DNA of 64,000 bases from Clostridium porci (GCF_009696375.1 NZ_VUMD01000019.1:1-64000), one strand, 5' to 3'. Counted from the first letter of the stretch, positions 19,630 to 30,313 are shown. Numbers and translations are program-made. The notes: generated by a model from the sequence alone, not told the origin.

Positions 19630-22600
19630 CTATCTGGGCACCTCCACCATAGTGAATGCCTCAATCTCATCGTCCTCCTGGAGGTCATTAAACTTCTCAA
19701 ATACAAGGCCGCACTCATAGCCTGCGGCTACCTCCTTCACATCATCCTTAAATCTCTTTAAGGATGCCAGAGGTCCTTCGTAAATCTGCTCTTTTCCTCT
19801 TTTGATACGGCAGCTACAGTTCCTTGTAAATTTACCATCCAGCACATAGGAGCCTGCAATCGTTCCCACTCCTGATGCCTTAAAGGTCTGGCGTATCACC
19901 CCATGGCCAATCACCTTTTCCTCAAATACAGGATCCAGCATGCCCTTCATGGCAGCTTCCACATCCTCAATGGCCTGATAGATGACCTTGTATAGCCGGA
20001 TATCCACTTTTTCCCGCTCTGCCACAGACTTAGCCATTATATCCGGGCGGATATTAAAGCCGATGATAATCGCATTGGAGGCTGACGCCAAGGAAACGTC
20101 GGATTCATTGATAGCTCCCACGCCTCCGTGGATTACCTTAACCATGACCTCCTCATTGGAAAGCTTAAGCAAGCTCTGCTTAACAGCCTCCACCGATCCC
20201 TGAACATCTGCTTTGATAATCAGAGGCAGCTCTTTTACATTGCCTGCCTTAATCTGACTGAACAGATCGTCTAGGGACAGCTTTGCCTTAGTATCCTCAA
20301 TCAGCTTATTCTTGCCCTCGGATATAAAGGTTTCCGCAAAGCTTCTGGCCTCCTTCTCATTCTCTGTAGCTACAAATACCTCTCCTGCATTAGGCACATC
20401 ATTGAGCCCCAGAATCTCCACAGGGGTTGACGGGCCGGCCTCTTTCACCCGGCGGCCTCTGTCATCCATCATAGCTCGGATCTTGCCATAGCACGAGCCT
20501 GCCGCAATGGTTTCCCCAACGCGGATGGTTCCCTTTTGTACCAGCACGGTTGCCACTGGCCCCTTACCCTTATCCAGCTCAGCCTCAATCACAAGGCCTC
20601 TGCCCTTACGGTTCGGATTGGCTTTTAGCTCCAGTACATCCGCTGTCAAAAGCACCATCTCCAAGAGGTCTTTAATACCCTCCTTGGTATGGGCAGAAAC
20701 CGGAACAAAAATAGTACTGCCTCCCCAATCCTCTGGAATAAGCTCATACTCAGACAGCTCCTGCTTAACCTTATCAACATTAGCGCTTGGCTTATCAATC
20801 TTATTGATGGCAACGATAATCTCAACCCCAGCTGCTTTGGCATGGTTGATTGCCTCTACCGTCTGAGGCATGACTCCATCATCTGCCGCCACTACCAGAA
20901 TGGCAATGTCCGTAGACTGGGCGCCTCTCATACGCATAGCGGTAAACGCTTCATGCCCGGGGGTATCCAGAAAAGTTATCCTTCTGTCATTTATATCAAT
21001 TACAGAGGCTCCGATATGCTGGGTAATGCCGCCGGCCTCTCTTGCAGTTACATTGCTCTCGCGAATTGCGTCCAGAAGAGAAGTTTTACCGTGGTCAACG
21101 TGCCCCATTACACATACAACCGGCGGTCTTGGAACCATATCGGCCTCATTTTCCTCATCCTCCTTGAGAAGTTCCGCAATTACATCCACTTTCACTTCCT
21201 TCTCGCAGAGAACCTCGAACTCCATGGCGATTTCTTCCGCCTTTTCGTAGTCGATTTCCTGGTTCAGAGTCACAATCTGCCCTTTTAAAAACAGCTTCTT
21301 TACGATAACAGAAGGCTGAAGCTTCATCTTTTCAGCCAGCTCCTTGATGGTAAGCACTTCAGGAAGGGTAATAGTCTTTATCTCTTCCACCTTTACCTCT
21401 TCCTTCTTTGGCTGAGGCATAATAAATGCACCCTTGCCAGTTTTCGGAGCCTTCTTTCCATCCTCTATCCGATCTCTCTTATCAAAGCGGTCATTTTTGT
21501 GAGCGTTTTTATTTTGACGGTTGCTGGTTGGCTTTGCCTGAATGGCAGCGTCAAAGGATGGTTTTGAATCGCGTGCTCCTGGACGACGGCTGTCACGCGT
21601 ATTGCCTCGTGTATCTCTGTCCTTATCCTCACCTCCGCGGCCACCATAGCCACCCTGAGTTCTCTGGCCGTAACCTCCCTGGGGCCTCTGACCATAACCT
21701 CTCTGACTATCCCGGTTCCCCTGATAGCTTCCCTGGCCTCTCTGGCTGTCCCGGTTCCCCTGATAGCCTCCCTGGCCTCTCTGGCTGTCCCGGTTCCCCT
21801 GATAGCCTCCCTGGCCTCTCTGGCTGTCCCGGTTCCCCTGATAGCCTTCCTGACTTCTCTGGCTGTCCCGGCTTCCCTGATAGCCTCCCTGGCCTCTCTG
21901 GCTGTCCCGGCTTCCCTGATAGCCTCCCTGGCCTCTCTGACTGTCCCGGCTTCCCTGATAGCCTCCCTGGCCTCTCTGACTGTCCCGGGCTCCCTGATAG
22001 CCTCTCTGGCCGTCCCGGCTTCCCTGATTACTCCCCTGGCCTCTCTGGCTATCTCGGTTTCCCTGACTAACTCCCTGGATTCTCTGACCATCCCGGTCCC
22101 CCTGGGTCTTCTGCCCCTCAGGATTTCTCTGGGAGCCTCCCTGAGGCCTGACATTTTCACGGCTCTCAGCCGTTTCATTCTGAGCGGACGTCTGCGCCGG
22201 TTCCTCTTTTGCAGTCATGTTCTCCACAGACTGAGCCTGCACCTTAGGCCGAACAGGCTCCAAAGAAACTGACGGGGCAGAATGACGCTGCGTCTGCGGC
22301 TTTGGAGGTACCGGACGCTTAATCTGCTGCTGCGCATTCTGAGGACGAAACACAGCGGTAAGCTTCTTTTTCGCAGGCTCAGCCTTTGCCGCCTGTTCTG
22401 TGGCTCCTCCTGTTTTCACAGTCTCGGCCTTTGGCGCCTCTGCTTTGGCAATCTCCGTATTTGTAGCCTCTCCTTTGGGAGCATCCGTCTTGACAGCAGA
22501 AGCAGCCTTTCTAGACGCGAACGCTGCCCTGACCATGGCTTCCTGCTCCTTCGATACATTAGACGCCGCATAAAGAGATGCTTTGGCGTCGCCGCGCTTG

Positions 22601-22662
22601 ATTACTTCTAATATTTCCTTGCTGGTCTTACCCAGATCATTTGCCAACTCACTTACTCTCAT
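19630..22662 (-). CDS. infB: Translation initiation factor IF-2
   Basis: 1010 residues; GTPase that loads initiator tRNA. N-terminal IF2_N motif ([22 protein letters not shown]), a long linker, a second IF2_N domain ([22 protein letters not shown]), then the G domain ([35 protein letters not shown]) and the C-terminal domains II-IV. The linker contains about nine copies of a 13-residue Arg/Gly/Gln/Ser repeat; the conserved core is of normal length. ATG after GGAGG; overlaps ylxQ by 14 bases. Confidence 0.97.
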   Translation of the reverse strand: MRVSELANDLGKTSKEILEVIKRGDAKASLYAASNVSKEQEAMVRAAFASRKAASAVKTDAPKGEATNTEIAKAEAPKAETVKTGGATEQAAKAEPAKKKLTAVFRPQNAQQQIKRPVPPKPQTQRHSAPSVSLEPVRPKVQAQSVENMTAKEEPAQTSAQNETAESRENVRPQGGSQRNPEGQKTQGDRDGQRIQGVSQGNRDSQRGQGSNQGSRDGQRGYQGARDSQRGQGGYQGSRDSQRGQGGYQGSRDSQRGQGGYQGSRDSQRSQEGYQGNRDSQRGQGGYQGNRDSQRGQGGYQGNRDSQRGQGSYQGNRDSQRGYGQRPQGGYGQRTQGGYGGRGGEDKDRDTRGNTRDSRRPGARDSKPSFDAAIQAKPTSNRQNKNAHKNDRFDKRDRIEDGKKAPKTGKGAFIMPQPKKEEVKVEEIKTITLPEVLTIKELAEKMKLQPSVIVKKLFLKGQIVTLNQEIDYEKAEEIAMEFEVLCEKEVKVDVIAELLKEDEENEADMVPRPPVVCVMGHVDHGKTSLLDAIRESNVTAREAGGITQHIGASVIDINDRRITFLDTPGHEAFTAMRMRGAQSTDIAILVVAADDGVMPQTVEAINHAKAAGVEIIVAINKIDKPSANVDKVKQELSEYELIPEDWGGSTIFVPVSAHTKEGIKDLLEMVLLTADVLELKANPNRKGRGLVIEAELDKGKGPVATVLVQKGTIRVGETIAAGSCYGKIRAMMDDRGRRVKEAGPSTPVEILGLNDVPNAGEVFVATENEKEARSFAETFISEGKNKLIEDTKAKLSLDDLFSQIKAGNVKELPLIIKADVQGSVEAVKQSLLKLSNEEVMVKVIHGGVGAINESDVSLASASNAIIIGFNIRPDIMAKSVAEREKVDIRLYKVIYQAIEDVEAAMKGMLDPVFEEKVIGHGVIRQTFKASGVGTIAGSYVLDGKFTRNCSCRIKRGKEQIYEGPLASLKRFKDDVKEVAAGYECGLVFEKFNDLQEDDEIEAFTMVEVPR
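21690..22075 (-). repeat. 39-bp tandem repeats inside infB
   Basis: About nine in-frame copies of a 39-bp unit encode [14 protein letters not shown], with slight variants (a shorter 10-residue unit, SQRSQEG once, ARD once). Clean adjacent copies suggest recent expansion or contraction by slippage. The same repeats create long spurious open frames on the other strand and in other frames. Confidence 0.9.
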
Positions 22663-22984
22663 TCATACTACCTCCATTCATATTCATTAGTTCTTCCATC
22701 GACCTTGCGAACCCTGCATCTTCCACGGACAGGGATGCCCGAAACTCCTGCCCCATGGCGTGCCCCAGTTCATCCTTGCTTCCAAACAGATAGATTGGGA
22801 CTTTATAGTGAGCACACATATTGGTAAACTGCTTCTTCGTGTTCTCCGAAGCTTCTTCCGATACAATTACCAGATGGGCTCTTCCGCTCTTAACCGATTT
22901 CTCCGTCGAAAATTCTCCGCTGACCACCTTTCTGGCCCTTCTTGCCAGACCGATCAGGCTTAACAGTTTCTTACGATTTACCAA
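22649..22984 (-). CDS. L7Ae-like ribosomal protein (YlxQ)
   Basis: 111 residues with the L7Ae/L30e fold ([43 protein letters not shown]); RNA-binding, kink-turn type family. A TTG start is proposed because AAAGGAG sits 10 bases upstream of it, within the end of ylxR; no ATG has a comparable site. Overlaps ylxR by 14 bases and infB by 14, so the three are translationally coupled. Confidence 0.85.
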   Translation of the reverse strand: MVNRKKLLSLIGLARRARKVVSGEFSTEKSVKSGRAHLVIVSEEASENTKKQFTNMCAHYKVPIYLFGSKDELGHAMGQEFRASLSVEDAGFARSMEELMNMNGGSMNESK

Positions 22985-23246
22985 GCTCTTCCATCTCCTT
23001 TTCCAGAGTTTCATATACCTCTTTGGGAATTGCCATTTTAAAGGAGCGCTCCAGCCCTCTGCTTTTTACAGCCCTTTTCAGACATTCCTTTGATGGACAC
23101 AGGTAAGCGCCTCTGCCGTTCTTTCGACCAGTCGCGTCTAACATTATCTCATCTTCGGCGGTTTTAATCACTCTTATCATTTCCTTTTTGCTTTTCATCT
23201 CTCCGCAGCCAATACACTGCCTGAGCGGAACTTTTTTCATGCTCAC
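22971..23246 (-). CDS. YlxR family RNA-binding protein (DUF448)
   Basis: 91 residues. Family signature PLRQCIGCGEMKSKKEMIRVI with paired cysteines, then GRGAYLCPSKECLKRAVKSRGLERSF. Start GTG is 8 bases after AGGAG; the ATG two codons later is the alternative. Sits between nusA and ylxQ as in most Firmicutes. Confidence 0.9.
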   Translation of the reverse strand: MSMKKVPLRQCIGCGEMKSKKEMIRVIKTAEDEIMLDATGRKNGRGAYLCPSKECLKRAVKSRGLERSFKMAIPKEVYETLEKEMEELGKS

Positions 23247-23279
23247 TTACATCACTCCTAATCTTCTCAGAGTGCCCTT

Positions 23280-24458
23280 CTACTGTTCGGTAGTGTCTTC
23301 CTGGCAGCCCTCTTCATATTCCTGGTAGTTTCCCTCTTCTTCGTAGCTTTCCTCATATGCGTCCTCTGCAGGCTCAGGCTGTGAATCGCCGTACTGAAGC
23401 CCCATCTGTTCAAAAAGCCCCAGTTCCCTTGCCTGGCTCTCGCTCTTAATATCAATTTTATAGCCAGTAAGCCTTGCCGCCAGCCTTGCGTTCTGCCCTT
23501 CCTTGCCAATGGCCAGTGAAAGCTGGTAATCCGGAACGATAACCTGAGCTTCCCTTTCCTCCTCATCAGCCACTACGCAAATCACCTTTGCAGGACTCAA
23601 GGCATTTTCAATCAGATAGGCAGGATTTTCATCCCAGCAAATAATGTCAATCTTTTCTCCCCGCAGCTCATTGACAATGGAATTCACCCTTGCGCCGTTT
23701 AAGCCTACACAAGCTCCTACAGGGTCCACATTAGGATCCGTGGACATAACTGCAATCTTTGTTCTGGAGCCAGCTTCTCTGGCAATGGCCTTAATCTCTA
23801 CTGTACCGTCTCTCACCTCTGCAACCTCAGATTCAAAGAGTCGCTTCACAAGATCAGGATGTGTTCTGGAAACGGAAACTCTCGGCCCCTTAGGTGTATC
23901 CTTCACTTCGATCACATATACCTTGATACGTTCTGTGGGGCGGAAAGTCTCCCCCTTCACCTGCTCGCTTTCATTCAGGATGGCGTCTACCCTTCCTAAA
24001 TTAATGCTTATATTTTTACCAAGGTAGCGCTGAACGATGCCGGTCATTACGTCCTTTTCCTTTGTATAGTAATCATTATAAAGAACCTTTCGCTCCTCCT
24101 CGCGGATTTTCTGAAGAATCACATTTTTGGCATTCTGAGTTGCTATTCGGCCAAACTTTTTGGAGTCCAGAGGAATCTGCACCACATCCCCTGCCTCATA
24201 TCTGGGACTCATCATCTTGGCCTCCGTCAGGCTGATTTCCATAATATCGTCTTCCACATTCTCAACTACCGTTTTCTCTGCGTATACGGCAAAGTCACAT
24301 GTTTCAGGATTCATGGTTACTTTTACGTTATCGGCTTTTCCAAAATGGTTCTTGCAGGCAGTGAGCAGAGAATTTTCAATGGCCTCTATAAGCGTATCCT
24401 TGCTTATATTCTTCTCCTTCTCCAAAACTTCCATTGCCTCTAACAGTTCCTTGTTCAT
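23280..24458 (-). CDS. nusA: Transcription termination/antitermination factor NusA
   Basis: 392 residues. N-terminal RNA-polymerase-binding domain, S1 domain and two KH domains (DPNVDPVGACVGLNGARVNSIVNELRGEKIDII; LSLAIGKEGQNARLAARLTGYKIDI). The Glu/Tyr-rich tail lacks the proteobacterial repeats, as expected in Firmicutes. ATG after GGAGG. Confidence 0.97.
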   Translation of the reverse strand: MNKELLEAMEVLEKEKNISKDTLIEAIENSLLTACKNHFGKADNVKVTMNPETCDFAVYAEKTVVENVEDDIMEISLTEAKMMSPRYEAGDVVQIPLDSKKFGRIATQNAKNVILQKIREEERKVLYNDYYTKEKDVMTGIVQRYLGKNISINLGRVDAILNESEQVKGETFRPTERIKVYVIEVKDTPKGPRVSVSRTHPDLVKRLFESEVAEVRDGTVEIKAIAREAGSRTKIAVMSTDPNVDPVGACVGLNGARVNSIVNELRGEKIDIICWDENPAYLIENALSPAKVICVVADEEEREAQVIVPDYQLSLAIGKEGQNARLAARLTGYKIDIKSESQARELGLFEQMGLQYGDSQPEPAEDAYEESYEEEGNYQEYEEGCQEDTTEQ

Positions 24459-24495
24459 GTTTATCCTCCTATCCATGCCTCGGCATGTGAATTAA

Positions 24496-24963
24496 CTAAA
24501 AGTCAAAAGCAAGCCGTATGAGAGCTATATCGGCCTTCTTAAATACCAGTTCACTGCCGTCCTCCATAGACAATGTCACAGTATAATCATCATATGCACG
24601 TAAGACGCCCGTAAATTCCTTCTGTTTATCCATTTGACGGTACAGCTTCACCTCCACGTCCTTACCCATGCTTCTTATGAAGTCCTTTTCTTTCTTAAGA
24701 GGCCGGCCCAGCCCCGGCGAGCTCACCTCCAAAATATAGCTTTCAGAGATAAAATCCTCCTTGTCCAGCCAGTCTCCCAGCTTCCGGCTGATCACCTCGC
24801 AGTCATCCACGGAGATTGAACCCTCCTTATCAATATAGGCTCTCAGATACCAGTTTCCTGCTTCCTTTACATATTCCACATCTACCAGCTCGAAGTTATG
24901 TTCTTCCGTCAGAGGAAGGAGGTATGCCTCCACCCTTCTTTCATAGTCTTCCTTTTTCCCCAT
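24496..24963 (-). CDS. rimP: Ribosome maturation factor RimP
   Basis: 155 residues; 30S assembly factor. Typical LRAYIDKEGSISVDDCEVISRKLGDWLD and YILEVSSPGLGRPLKKEKDF. The ATG after AGCAGGTG is preferred over a GTG three codons upstream. First gene of the nusA-infB operon. Confidence 0.95.
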   Translation of the reverse strand: MGKKEDYERRVEAYLLPLTEEHNFELVDVEYVKEAGNWYLRAYIDKEGSISVDDCEVISRKLGDWLDKEDFISESYILEVSSPGLGRPLKKEKDFIRSMGKDVEVKLYRQMDKQKEFTGVLRAYDDYTVTLSMEDGSELVFKKADIALIRLAFDF

Positions 24964-24992
24964 GGGCCGCACCTGCTTTCTTACCCAAAATG

Positions 24993-25018
24993 AAAGAGTG
25001 GACCGATGTCCACTCTTT
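24993..25018. terminator. Perfect hairpin in the rimP leader
   Basis: Perfect 11-bp stem AAAGAGTGGAC/GTCCACTCTTT with tetraloop CGAT. On the minus strand it is followed by TCATTTT. It lies inside the transcript made from the promoter at 25048-25076, so it may be a leader attenuator or a stop for readthrough from nagA. Confidence 0.5.
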
Positions 25019-25047
25019 ATCAGTAATCTACATTAGTTATCTCATAC

Positions 25048-25076
25048 ACTATAACATCATGTTTTAAGAAATGCAA
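25048..25076 (-). promoter_or_regulatory. Promoter of the rimP-nusA-infB operon
   Basis: Minus strand: TTGCAT (25076-25071), 17-base spacer, TATAGT (25053-25048). Confidence 0.65.
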
Positions 25077-25196
25077 GAGTTTTAAAGGAAATTTCTTAAA
25101 ATTTCTCAAACTATTCCCAACAGCTTGAATAATTAAAGCGCTGTACACAAAAGCCGCAAACATGGCACACTGCCTGTCAGACGCCTCTTCTGCTCT

Positions 25197-26336
25197 CTAC
25201 AGCATTTCCCTGCCTCTGCACCAGGTCTGAATAACGCTGTAATCATCCCCCAGAACCACCAGATCAGCGTCACAGCCGGCGGCGATCCTTCCCTTCCGTC
25301 TGTCTACTCCCAGACATCTGGCCGGATTAATGGTACAGGCGTTCACGGCCGTGTCAAAAGGAACCATAGCCTCCTCAACCAAAATCCTGAGCCCTTTATT
25401 CATATTAAGAGTACTTCCTGCAATGGTGTCCGTTCCCTTTAGCCTTGCCAGGCCGTCAGAGCCTATCTCAATATCATGTCCTCCAAGCTGGTAATTGCCT
25501 CCCGGAGGGCAATTTTTTGCCCTGAGAGAATCACTAACCATAATCCCATAGTCTCTGCCCTTTGCTGTAAAGAAATTGTTAAGGGCAGCCAGGTGGGAAT
25601 GGCAGCCGTCACAGATGATTTCTCCGTAAATATCCCTGACTCTGAAGGAGGTTCCTACCAGCCCCGGCTTCCTGTGGTGGTAGGGCGTCATCCCGTTATA
25701 AACATGGGTCATAGACATGGCGCCATTGGCAATTCCCAAAAGAGCCTGCTCATAGGATGCGGAGGAATGGCCCATACTGACTACTACTCCGTTAGATGAG
25801 CAGTATCTTGTAAGGACATGATCCGGATCGTGCTCAGGAGCCAGAGTAATATACTTAATCCATCCCTTTGCGGCCTCCTGATATTCCTTAAACTGCTCTA
25901 TGACAGGCGGCGTGATGGCCTCCGGCGGCTGAGCGCCTTTGTAATCCATATCCAGATAAGGCCCCTCAAAATGAATGCCTAGTATTTCCGCTCCTTCGTA
26001 TTCTCCCTCTGCCACTGCCGCCACATTAGCTACAGCCTTTTTTAATATATCAGGCATCTGGGTGACAGTAGTTGGCAGAATAGCTGTCACTCCTTCCTCG
26101 GGAATTTGCTTCATCCACCTTCTAAGACCCTCTGGCTCTCCATCGTTTGTGTCGAAATCATAAGCTCCATGGGTATGGATGTCGATAAAGCCGGGAAGAA
26201 CCCTTTTATCCCCATAATCTACATCTTCCTGCGCTGAACCATACTCCGCCACCTGCTTAATTATACCATTCTCAACAAGCAACGAAGCGGCCATAAACTG
26301 TCCTGCAATCCAAATACGTTTTCCCTGAATCCGCAT
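25197..26336 (-). CDS. nagA: N-acetylglucosamine-6-phosphate deacetylase
   Basis: 379 residues; converts GlcNAc-6-P to GlcN-6-P and acetate. Amidohydrolase fold: PGFIDIHTHGAYDFDTNDG (metal His pair), GIHFEGPYLD (metal Glu), VSMGHSSASYEQ, THVYNGMTP and the catalytic Asp region GTDTIAGSTLNMN. Stands alone here with its own promoter; nagB is not in the window. Confidence 0.95.
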   Translation of the reverse strand: MRIQGKRIWIAGQFMAASLLVENGIIKQVAEYGSAQEDVDYGDKRVLPGFIDIHTHGAYDFDTNDGEPEGLRRWMKQIPEEGVTAILPTTVTQMPDILKKAVANVAAVAEGEYEGAEILGIHFEGPYLDMDYKGAQPPEAITPPVIEQFKEYQEAAKGWIKYITLAPEHDPDHVLTRYCSSNGVVVSMGHSSASYEQALLGIANGAMSMTHVYNGMTPYHHRKPGLVGTSFRVRDIYGEIICDGCHSHLAALNNFFTAKGRDYGIMVSDSLRAKNCPPGGNYQLGGHDIEIGSDGLARLKGTDTIAGSTLNMNKGLRILVEEAMVPFDTAVNACTINPARCLGVDRRKGRIAAGCDADLVVLGDDYSVIQTWCRGREML

Positions 26337-26404
26337 GTTTACCTCCCTTTTCTAATATTTTTAGATTTTATTTAAATGATTACTATTATCTTTTTCTCAG
26401 GTTT

Positions 26405-26432
26405 AGTATAGCATATAAAAACATATTTTCAA
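26405..26432 (-). promoter_or_regulatory. nagA promoter
   Basis: Minus strand: TTGAAA (26432-26427), 16-base spacer, TATACT (26410-26405) with TGC extending the -10. About 70 bases upstream of the nagA ATG. Confidence 0.6.
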
Positions 26433-26464
26433 TCATTTTTATTTAATTAGAAATTTTTTTCTTT

Positions 26465-27694
26465 TTATTTTTTCAGTCTTTTGGAATCCGGCCGCAGAAT
26501 CGCCGCAATCTGAGGAAATGGTTCCACGCTCCTCCTTAAGATTCCCTGGGTGTAGGCAATAAGAATCCCGTAGTTTGTTATGGGTACCCCCTGATCTGCT
26601 GCACGTTTCATACGGTACTTCATCTCCCTCTGATTGAGCATACAGCCGCCGCAGTGGACAATCATTTTATAAGGACTTAAATCATCTGGAAATTCTGTAC
26701 CTGACATAAAGACAAACTCAGGCTCAGCTTTTGTATACCGGCGAATCCAGCCGGGCAGCTTCACCGTTCCGATATCCTCACACTGGCGGTGATGAGTGCA
26801 GCCTTCGGCAATAAGAATTTTATCTCCCTCTTTTATACTGTCCAAAGCCGCCACCCCTTTTACCACGGACTCCAAATCCCCCTTATACCTGGCAAAAAGA
26901 ATGGAAAAGGAGGTGAGAGGAATATCCTCCGGCGTGTCCTCTGACACCTTGGCGAAAGCCTGGCTGTCGGTGATAACCAGACGAGGCTTCTTTCCCAGTA
27001 ATTCCAGGGATTTGGCCAACTCAGTTTCCTTCACCACAACAGTTACAGCCTGAACTTCCAGCAGATCCCGAATCGTCTGCTGCTGAGGCAGTATCAGACG
27101 GCCCTTCGGAGCCGCAGAATCAATGGGAACCACAAGCACCACCACATCCATGGGATCTATCAAATCTCCCGCTATCCTCCGGCTGTTTTCCTCCGGCTTT
27201 CCCAGCCTCGCAAGACATTCCTTTAAGGCATGAATCCCCTCTCCTGTGAGAGCGCTTACAGAAAGCACGGGACATTCTAAAGGAACTAAATTTTTCTTTC
27301 CCAAATCGGCCTTGTTACAGACAACGACACAGGGAATTTTCTTTTCCTGAATCCGCTTCCAAAGAGCCTCATCCTCAGGACTCCATCCCAGGGAGCCGTC
27401 TATTACAAGCGCTGCCACATCGGTCTTGTTAAGCGCCTGAAAGCTCTTACTCACTCTGAGCCTACCCAGCTCCCCCTCGTCATCAATTCCAGGAGTATCA
27501 ATCATTACGACAGGTCCCAGAGGCAAAAGCTCCATGGATTTAAACACGGGATCTGTGGTGGTTCCCCTGACATCCGATACCACAGCCAGCTCCTGACCTG
27601 TCACTGCATTTAATACACTGGACTTTCCGGCATTTCTCCTGCCAAAGAATCCGATATGAACCCGGTCGGATGCCGGGGTATTGTTCATTCCCAT
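26465..27694 (-). CDS. hydF: [FeFe]-hydrogenase H-cluster maturation GTPase HydF
   Basis: 409 residues. N-terminal GTPase (GFFGRRNAGKSSVLNAV, RGTTTDPVFKSME, DTPGIDDEGELG, CNKADLG), a dimerization domain, and the C-terminal cluster-binding region with CTHHRQCED and HCGGCMLNQREMKYR, the conserved Cys/His ligands of the [4Fe-4S] scaffold. HydE and HydG are not adjacent. Follows the broken symporter gene by 65 bases. Confidence 0.94.
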   Translation of the reverse strand: MGMNNTPASDRVHIGFFGRRNAGKSSVLNAVTGQELAVVSDVRGTTTDPVFKSMELLPLGPVVMIDTPGIDDEGELGRLRVSKSFQALNKTDVAALVIDGSLGWSPEDEALWKRIQEKKIPCVVVCNKADLGKKNLVPLECPVLSVSALTGEGIHALKECLARLGKPEENSRRIAGDLIDPMDVVVLVVPIDSAAPKGRLILPQQQTIRDLLEVQAVTVVVKETELAKSLELLGKKPRLVITDSQAFAKVSEDTPEDIPLTSFSILFARYKGDLESVVKGVAALDSIKEGDKILIAEGCTHHRQCEDIGTVKLPGWIRRYTKAEPEFVFMSGTEFPDDLSPYKMIVHCGGCMLNQREMKYRMKRAADQGVPITNYGILIAYTQGILRRSVEPFPQIAAILRPDSKRLKK

Positions 27695-27759
27695 TCAAAA
27701 TACTCCTTTCCTTTCAGCATAGAAGACAGCCACATGCTATGGCAGCAAACGCGGCCATA

Positions 27760-28962
27760 CTACAGAGGCTGACGTCTGTCAGAAGACTTCTGTCTCCTAA
27801 TTCCATGCTTCTCCACAAAGCCTGTAAGCATCATGGTCAGGGCACCGTCACCGGTCACATTGCAGGCCGTGCCAAAGCTGTCCTGGAGCGCAAAAATAGT
27901 AAGCATCAAAGCGGTTCCTGTTTCATCAAACCCAAGTATGCCTGTAATCAGGCCCAGAGAAGCCATGACAGTCCCTCCCGGAACGCCGGGAGCCCCGATG
28001 GCGAATACGCCAAGAAGGGCACAAAACAGCAGCATGGTACCTATCGAAGGAATAGAGCCGTAAAGTATTTTGGATACAGTCATGACAAAGAACACCTCGG
28101 TCAGAACAGAGCCGCACAGATGTATGTTGGCAAAAAGAGGAATGCCAAAATCAACCATATCATCTCTTAAGGGCGGCTGAGACTTTTTAGCGCAGCGGAG
28201 AGCAACTGCCAGAGTCGCGGCCGAAGACATGGTTCCCACTGCAGTGATATAAGCCGGACCATAGTTTTTGATCACCTCCACCGGGTTTTTGCCAGAGTAA
28301 ACGCCTCCGATTGCGTAGAGCAAAGCCATCCAGATGAAATGTCCTACCATAACGATGACAACGACCTTCAGGAATACAGGCAGCTGCTTTGTAATGGTTC
28401 CTTCATATGACAGCGCACAGAAGGTAAAAGCGATAAAGATCGGAAGAATCGGTATGACGATTTTGGTAACAATGGAAAGCACAATCTGCTGAAATTCCTC
28501 CAATACGCCGGTTATTACCTTTGCCTTCGTCCAAGTAGCGGCCAGACCCAAAAGCAGAGAAAATACCAGGGCGCTCATAACAGGCATAATCTGCGGTATA
28601 TCCAGCTGGAAAACAATATCCGGAAGCGTCTTTAATCCATCCGCCTTTGAAGCGATGGACAAATAGGGAATGATAACCTAGCCAGCTGTCATGGAAAACA
28701 GAGCGGCGCCAATGGATGACAGATAGGCAATGGTCACAGCAACTCCCAGCAGCTTTGACGCATTGCTGCCCAGCCTTGTAATAGAAGGGGCAATAAAACC
28801 AATGATAATAAGCGGAACGCAAAATATAATTATCTGATTCAGTATATATTTGATGGTTACAATCACATGCATGAAACCTTCATTGGCTGCCTGACCTATG
28901 AGAATTCCCAGAATCACGCCCAGCAAAAGCTTAAATGGTAAACTGCCTGCTATTTTTTTCAT
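27760..28962 (-). pseudogene. Dicarboxylate/amino acid:cation symporter interrupted by an amber codon
   Basis: A DAACS-family (GltP/SstT-like) transporter of about 400 codons. The first 94 codons (MKKIAGSLPFKLLLGVILGILIG and three helices) end in a TAG at 28680-28678. The same frame continues without interruption for about 300 more codons, with the family's reentrant-loop motifs (AYITAVGTMSSAATLAVAL, GAPGVPGGTVMASLG and GDGALTMMLTGF near the end). One base change explains it. A TTG at 28662 could restart translation but would lack two to three helices. Directly follows the desulfidase gene by two bases, so it once supplied its substrate. Confidence 0.85.
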
Positions 28963-28964
28963 AT

Positions 28965-30242
28965 CTATTCTCCAATCATAATTTTTATAATTTCCTTGTT
29001 GGTTTCCTTCATTCCCTCTTTTCCTAAACGACCAACGTTTTTCAGTGTAGCCTCAACTCCCTTGGTTACGATCCCGTCTCCCCCATAAAACTGCTGACCA
29101 CGAATATACATATGGTAGCCCAGGATACCGGCATCTACAGCCGAAGCAATCTTCGCAGCGCAGGATGCCTTCGCCCCATCACAGACAATCCCTGATACGA
29201 TAGCTAATGCGTTTACAACGGTATGCACCACCTCCTGGTATCCTCCTCCGCACAGATACGCAATTCCAGCGCCTGCCCCAGCGCCTGCACTTACTGCTCC
29301 GCAATAAGCTGATAAACGGCCTATTGGCGTTTTCTGATGAATTGCTGTGAGATTGGACAGGGTCAGAGCACGGTATTTTTTCTCCTCGCTTACCTTCAGC
29401 TCTCTGGCATATACTACAACAGGAACCGAAGCTGTAATTCCCTGATTGCCGCTTCCTGAATTGATGATCACAGGCAGCTCACACCCGTTCATTCTGGCAT
29501 CAGAACCGGCTGCGGCCATAGCCTTGGCCTTGGTTTGTACATTATCTTCCGACATGGCAATCAGCACCTTTCCGATATTGGCGCCATAATCCCCTTTAAG
29601 CCCTTCCTCGGCAATGGCCATATTACACTCAATCTGACGATCCAAAATCCCTTTCACATCCGCAATATCCACTGTATTGGCAAAATCCCATATATCCTCC
29701 ATATTCAGCAGGCTTCTGTCTGTCAGTCCATCTTCTGCTTCCCCCTTCACCTCCACCTGCCGCAGTATGCTTCCATCCTTCTCAATCAGCACAATATTGG
29801 TGTGGTAGACGGCGATACGCACCTTGGCATAGGAACTCCCCTTATACAGAGTAATCATGATATCAAAGGTAGCTCCATGATCCACATGCTCCACTATAAT
29901 ATCCGTATGTTCCATAAACTCCTTCATCTGCGCGGCCTGCTTTGGTGTAACTTTTGCAATCACCTCCAGCTCCTTTTCCGGCCTGCCTGCTATGATACCG
30001 GCTGTGACTGCAGCCGGTATCCCCTTGAGATGGCCGGTATTGGGTACGATAACAGACTTTACATTTTTAATAATGCTTCCGCTGGCCCCGATGACCACCC
30101 TGTCCGGTATAGTTCCAAGGGTTTTTCTGGCTATCGCCGCGGCATACGCCAAAGCAATGGGCTCCGTACATCCCATAGCAGGAAGCAGCTCCTCCTTAAG
30201 AATTTGTACATAAGCTTTGTACTTTTCATTCGTCTTTTCCAT
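28965..30242 (-). CDS. L-cysteine desulfidase family protein (CyuA/UPF0597)
   Basis: 425 residues. Family features: ELLPAMGCTEPIALAYAAAIAR near the N-terminus and CDGAKASCAAKIASAVDAG near the C-terminus; these cysteines bind the Fe-S cluster in the serine dehydratase-like family. Expected to split cysteine to pyruvate, ammonia and sulfide, possibly acting on a related amino acid. Start set at the ATG after AAAGGAAA. Operon with the symporter; divergent from a LysR regulator. Confidence 0.88.
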   Translation of the reverse strand: MEKTNEKYKAYVQILKEELLPAMGCTEPIALAYAAAIARKTLGTIPDRVVIGASGSIIKNVKSVIVPNTGHLKGIPAAVTAGIIAGRPEKELEVIAKVTPKQAAQMKEFMEHTDIIVEHVDHGATFDIMITLYKGSSYAKVRIAVYHTNIVLIEKDGSILRQVEVKGEAEDGLTDRSLLNMEDIWDFANTVDIADVKGILDRQIECNMAIAEEGLKGDYGANIGKVLIAMSEDNVQTKAKAMAAAGSDARMNGCELPVIINSGSGNQGITASVPVVVYARELKVSEEKKYRALTLSNLTAIHQKTPIGRLSAYCGAVSAGAGAGAGIAYLCGGGYQEVVHTVVNALAIVSGIVCDGAKASCAAKIASAVDAGILGYHMYIRGQQFYGGDGIVTKGVEATLKNVGRLGKEGMKETNKEIIKIMIGE

Positions 30243-30313
30243 AACAATGCTGTTTCCTTTCCTCTTGGGTCTGATTTTACAAAACGCAGCCATAATTCAT
30301 TTGCTCTTTTTCT

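Noticed and set aside
21426-22178. Long antisense and frame-shifted ORFs over infB
   Set aside because: Shadows of the 39-bp coding repeats; they consist of Pro/Ser/Gly or Arg/Glu/Ala repeats with no start signals.
28678-28680. Pyrrolysine or programmed readthrough at the symporter TAG
   Set aside because: No pyl genes or stimulatory structure are visible, and the family does not need a special residue here; a nonsense mutation is simpler.
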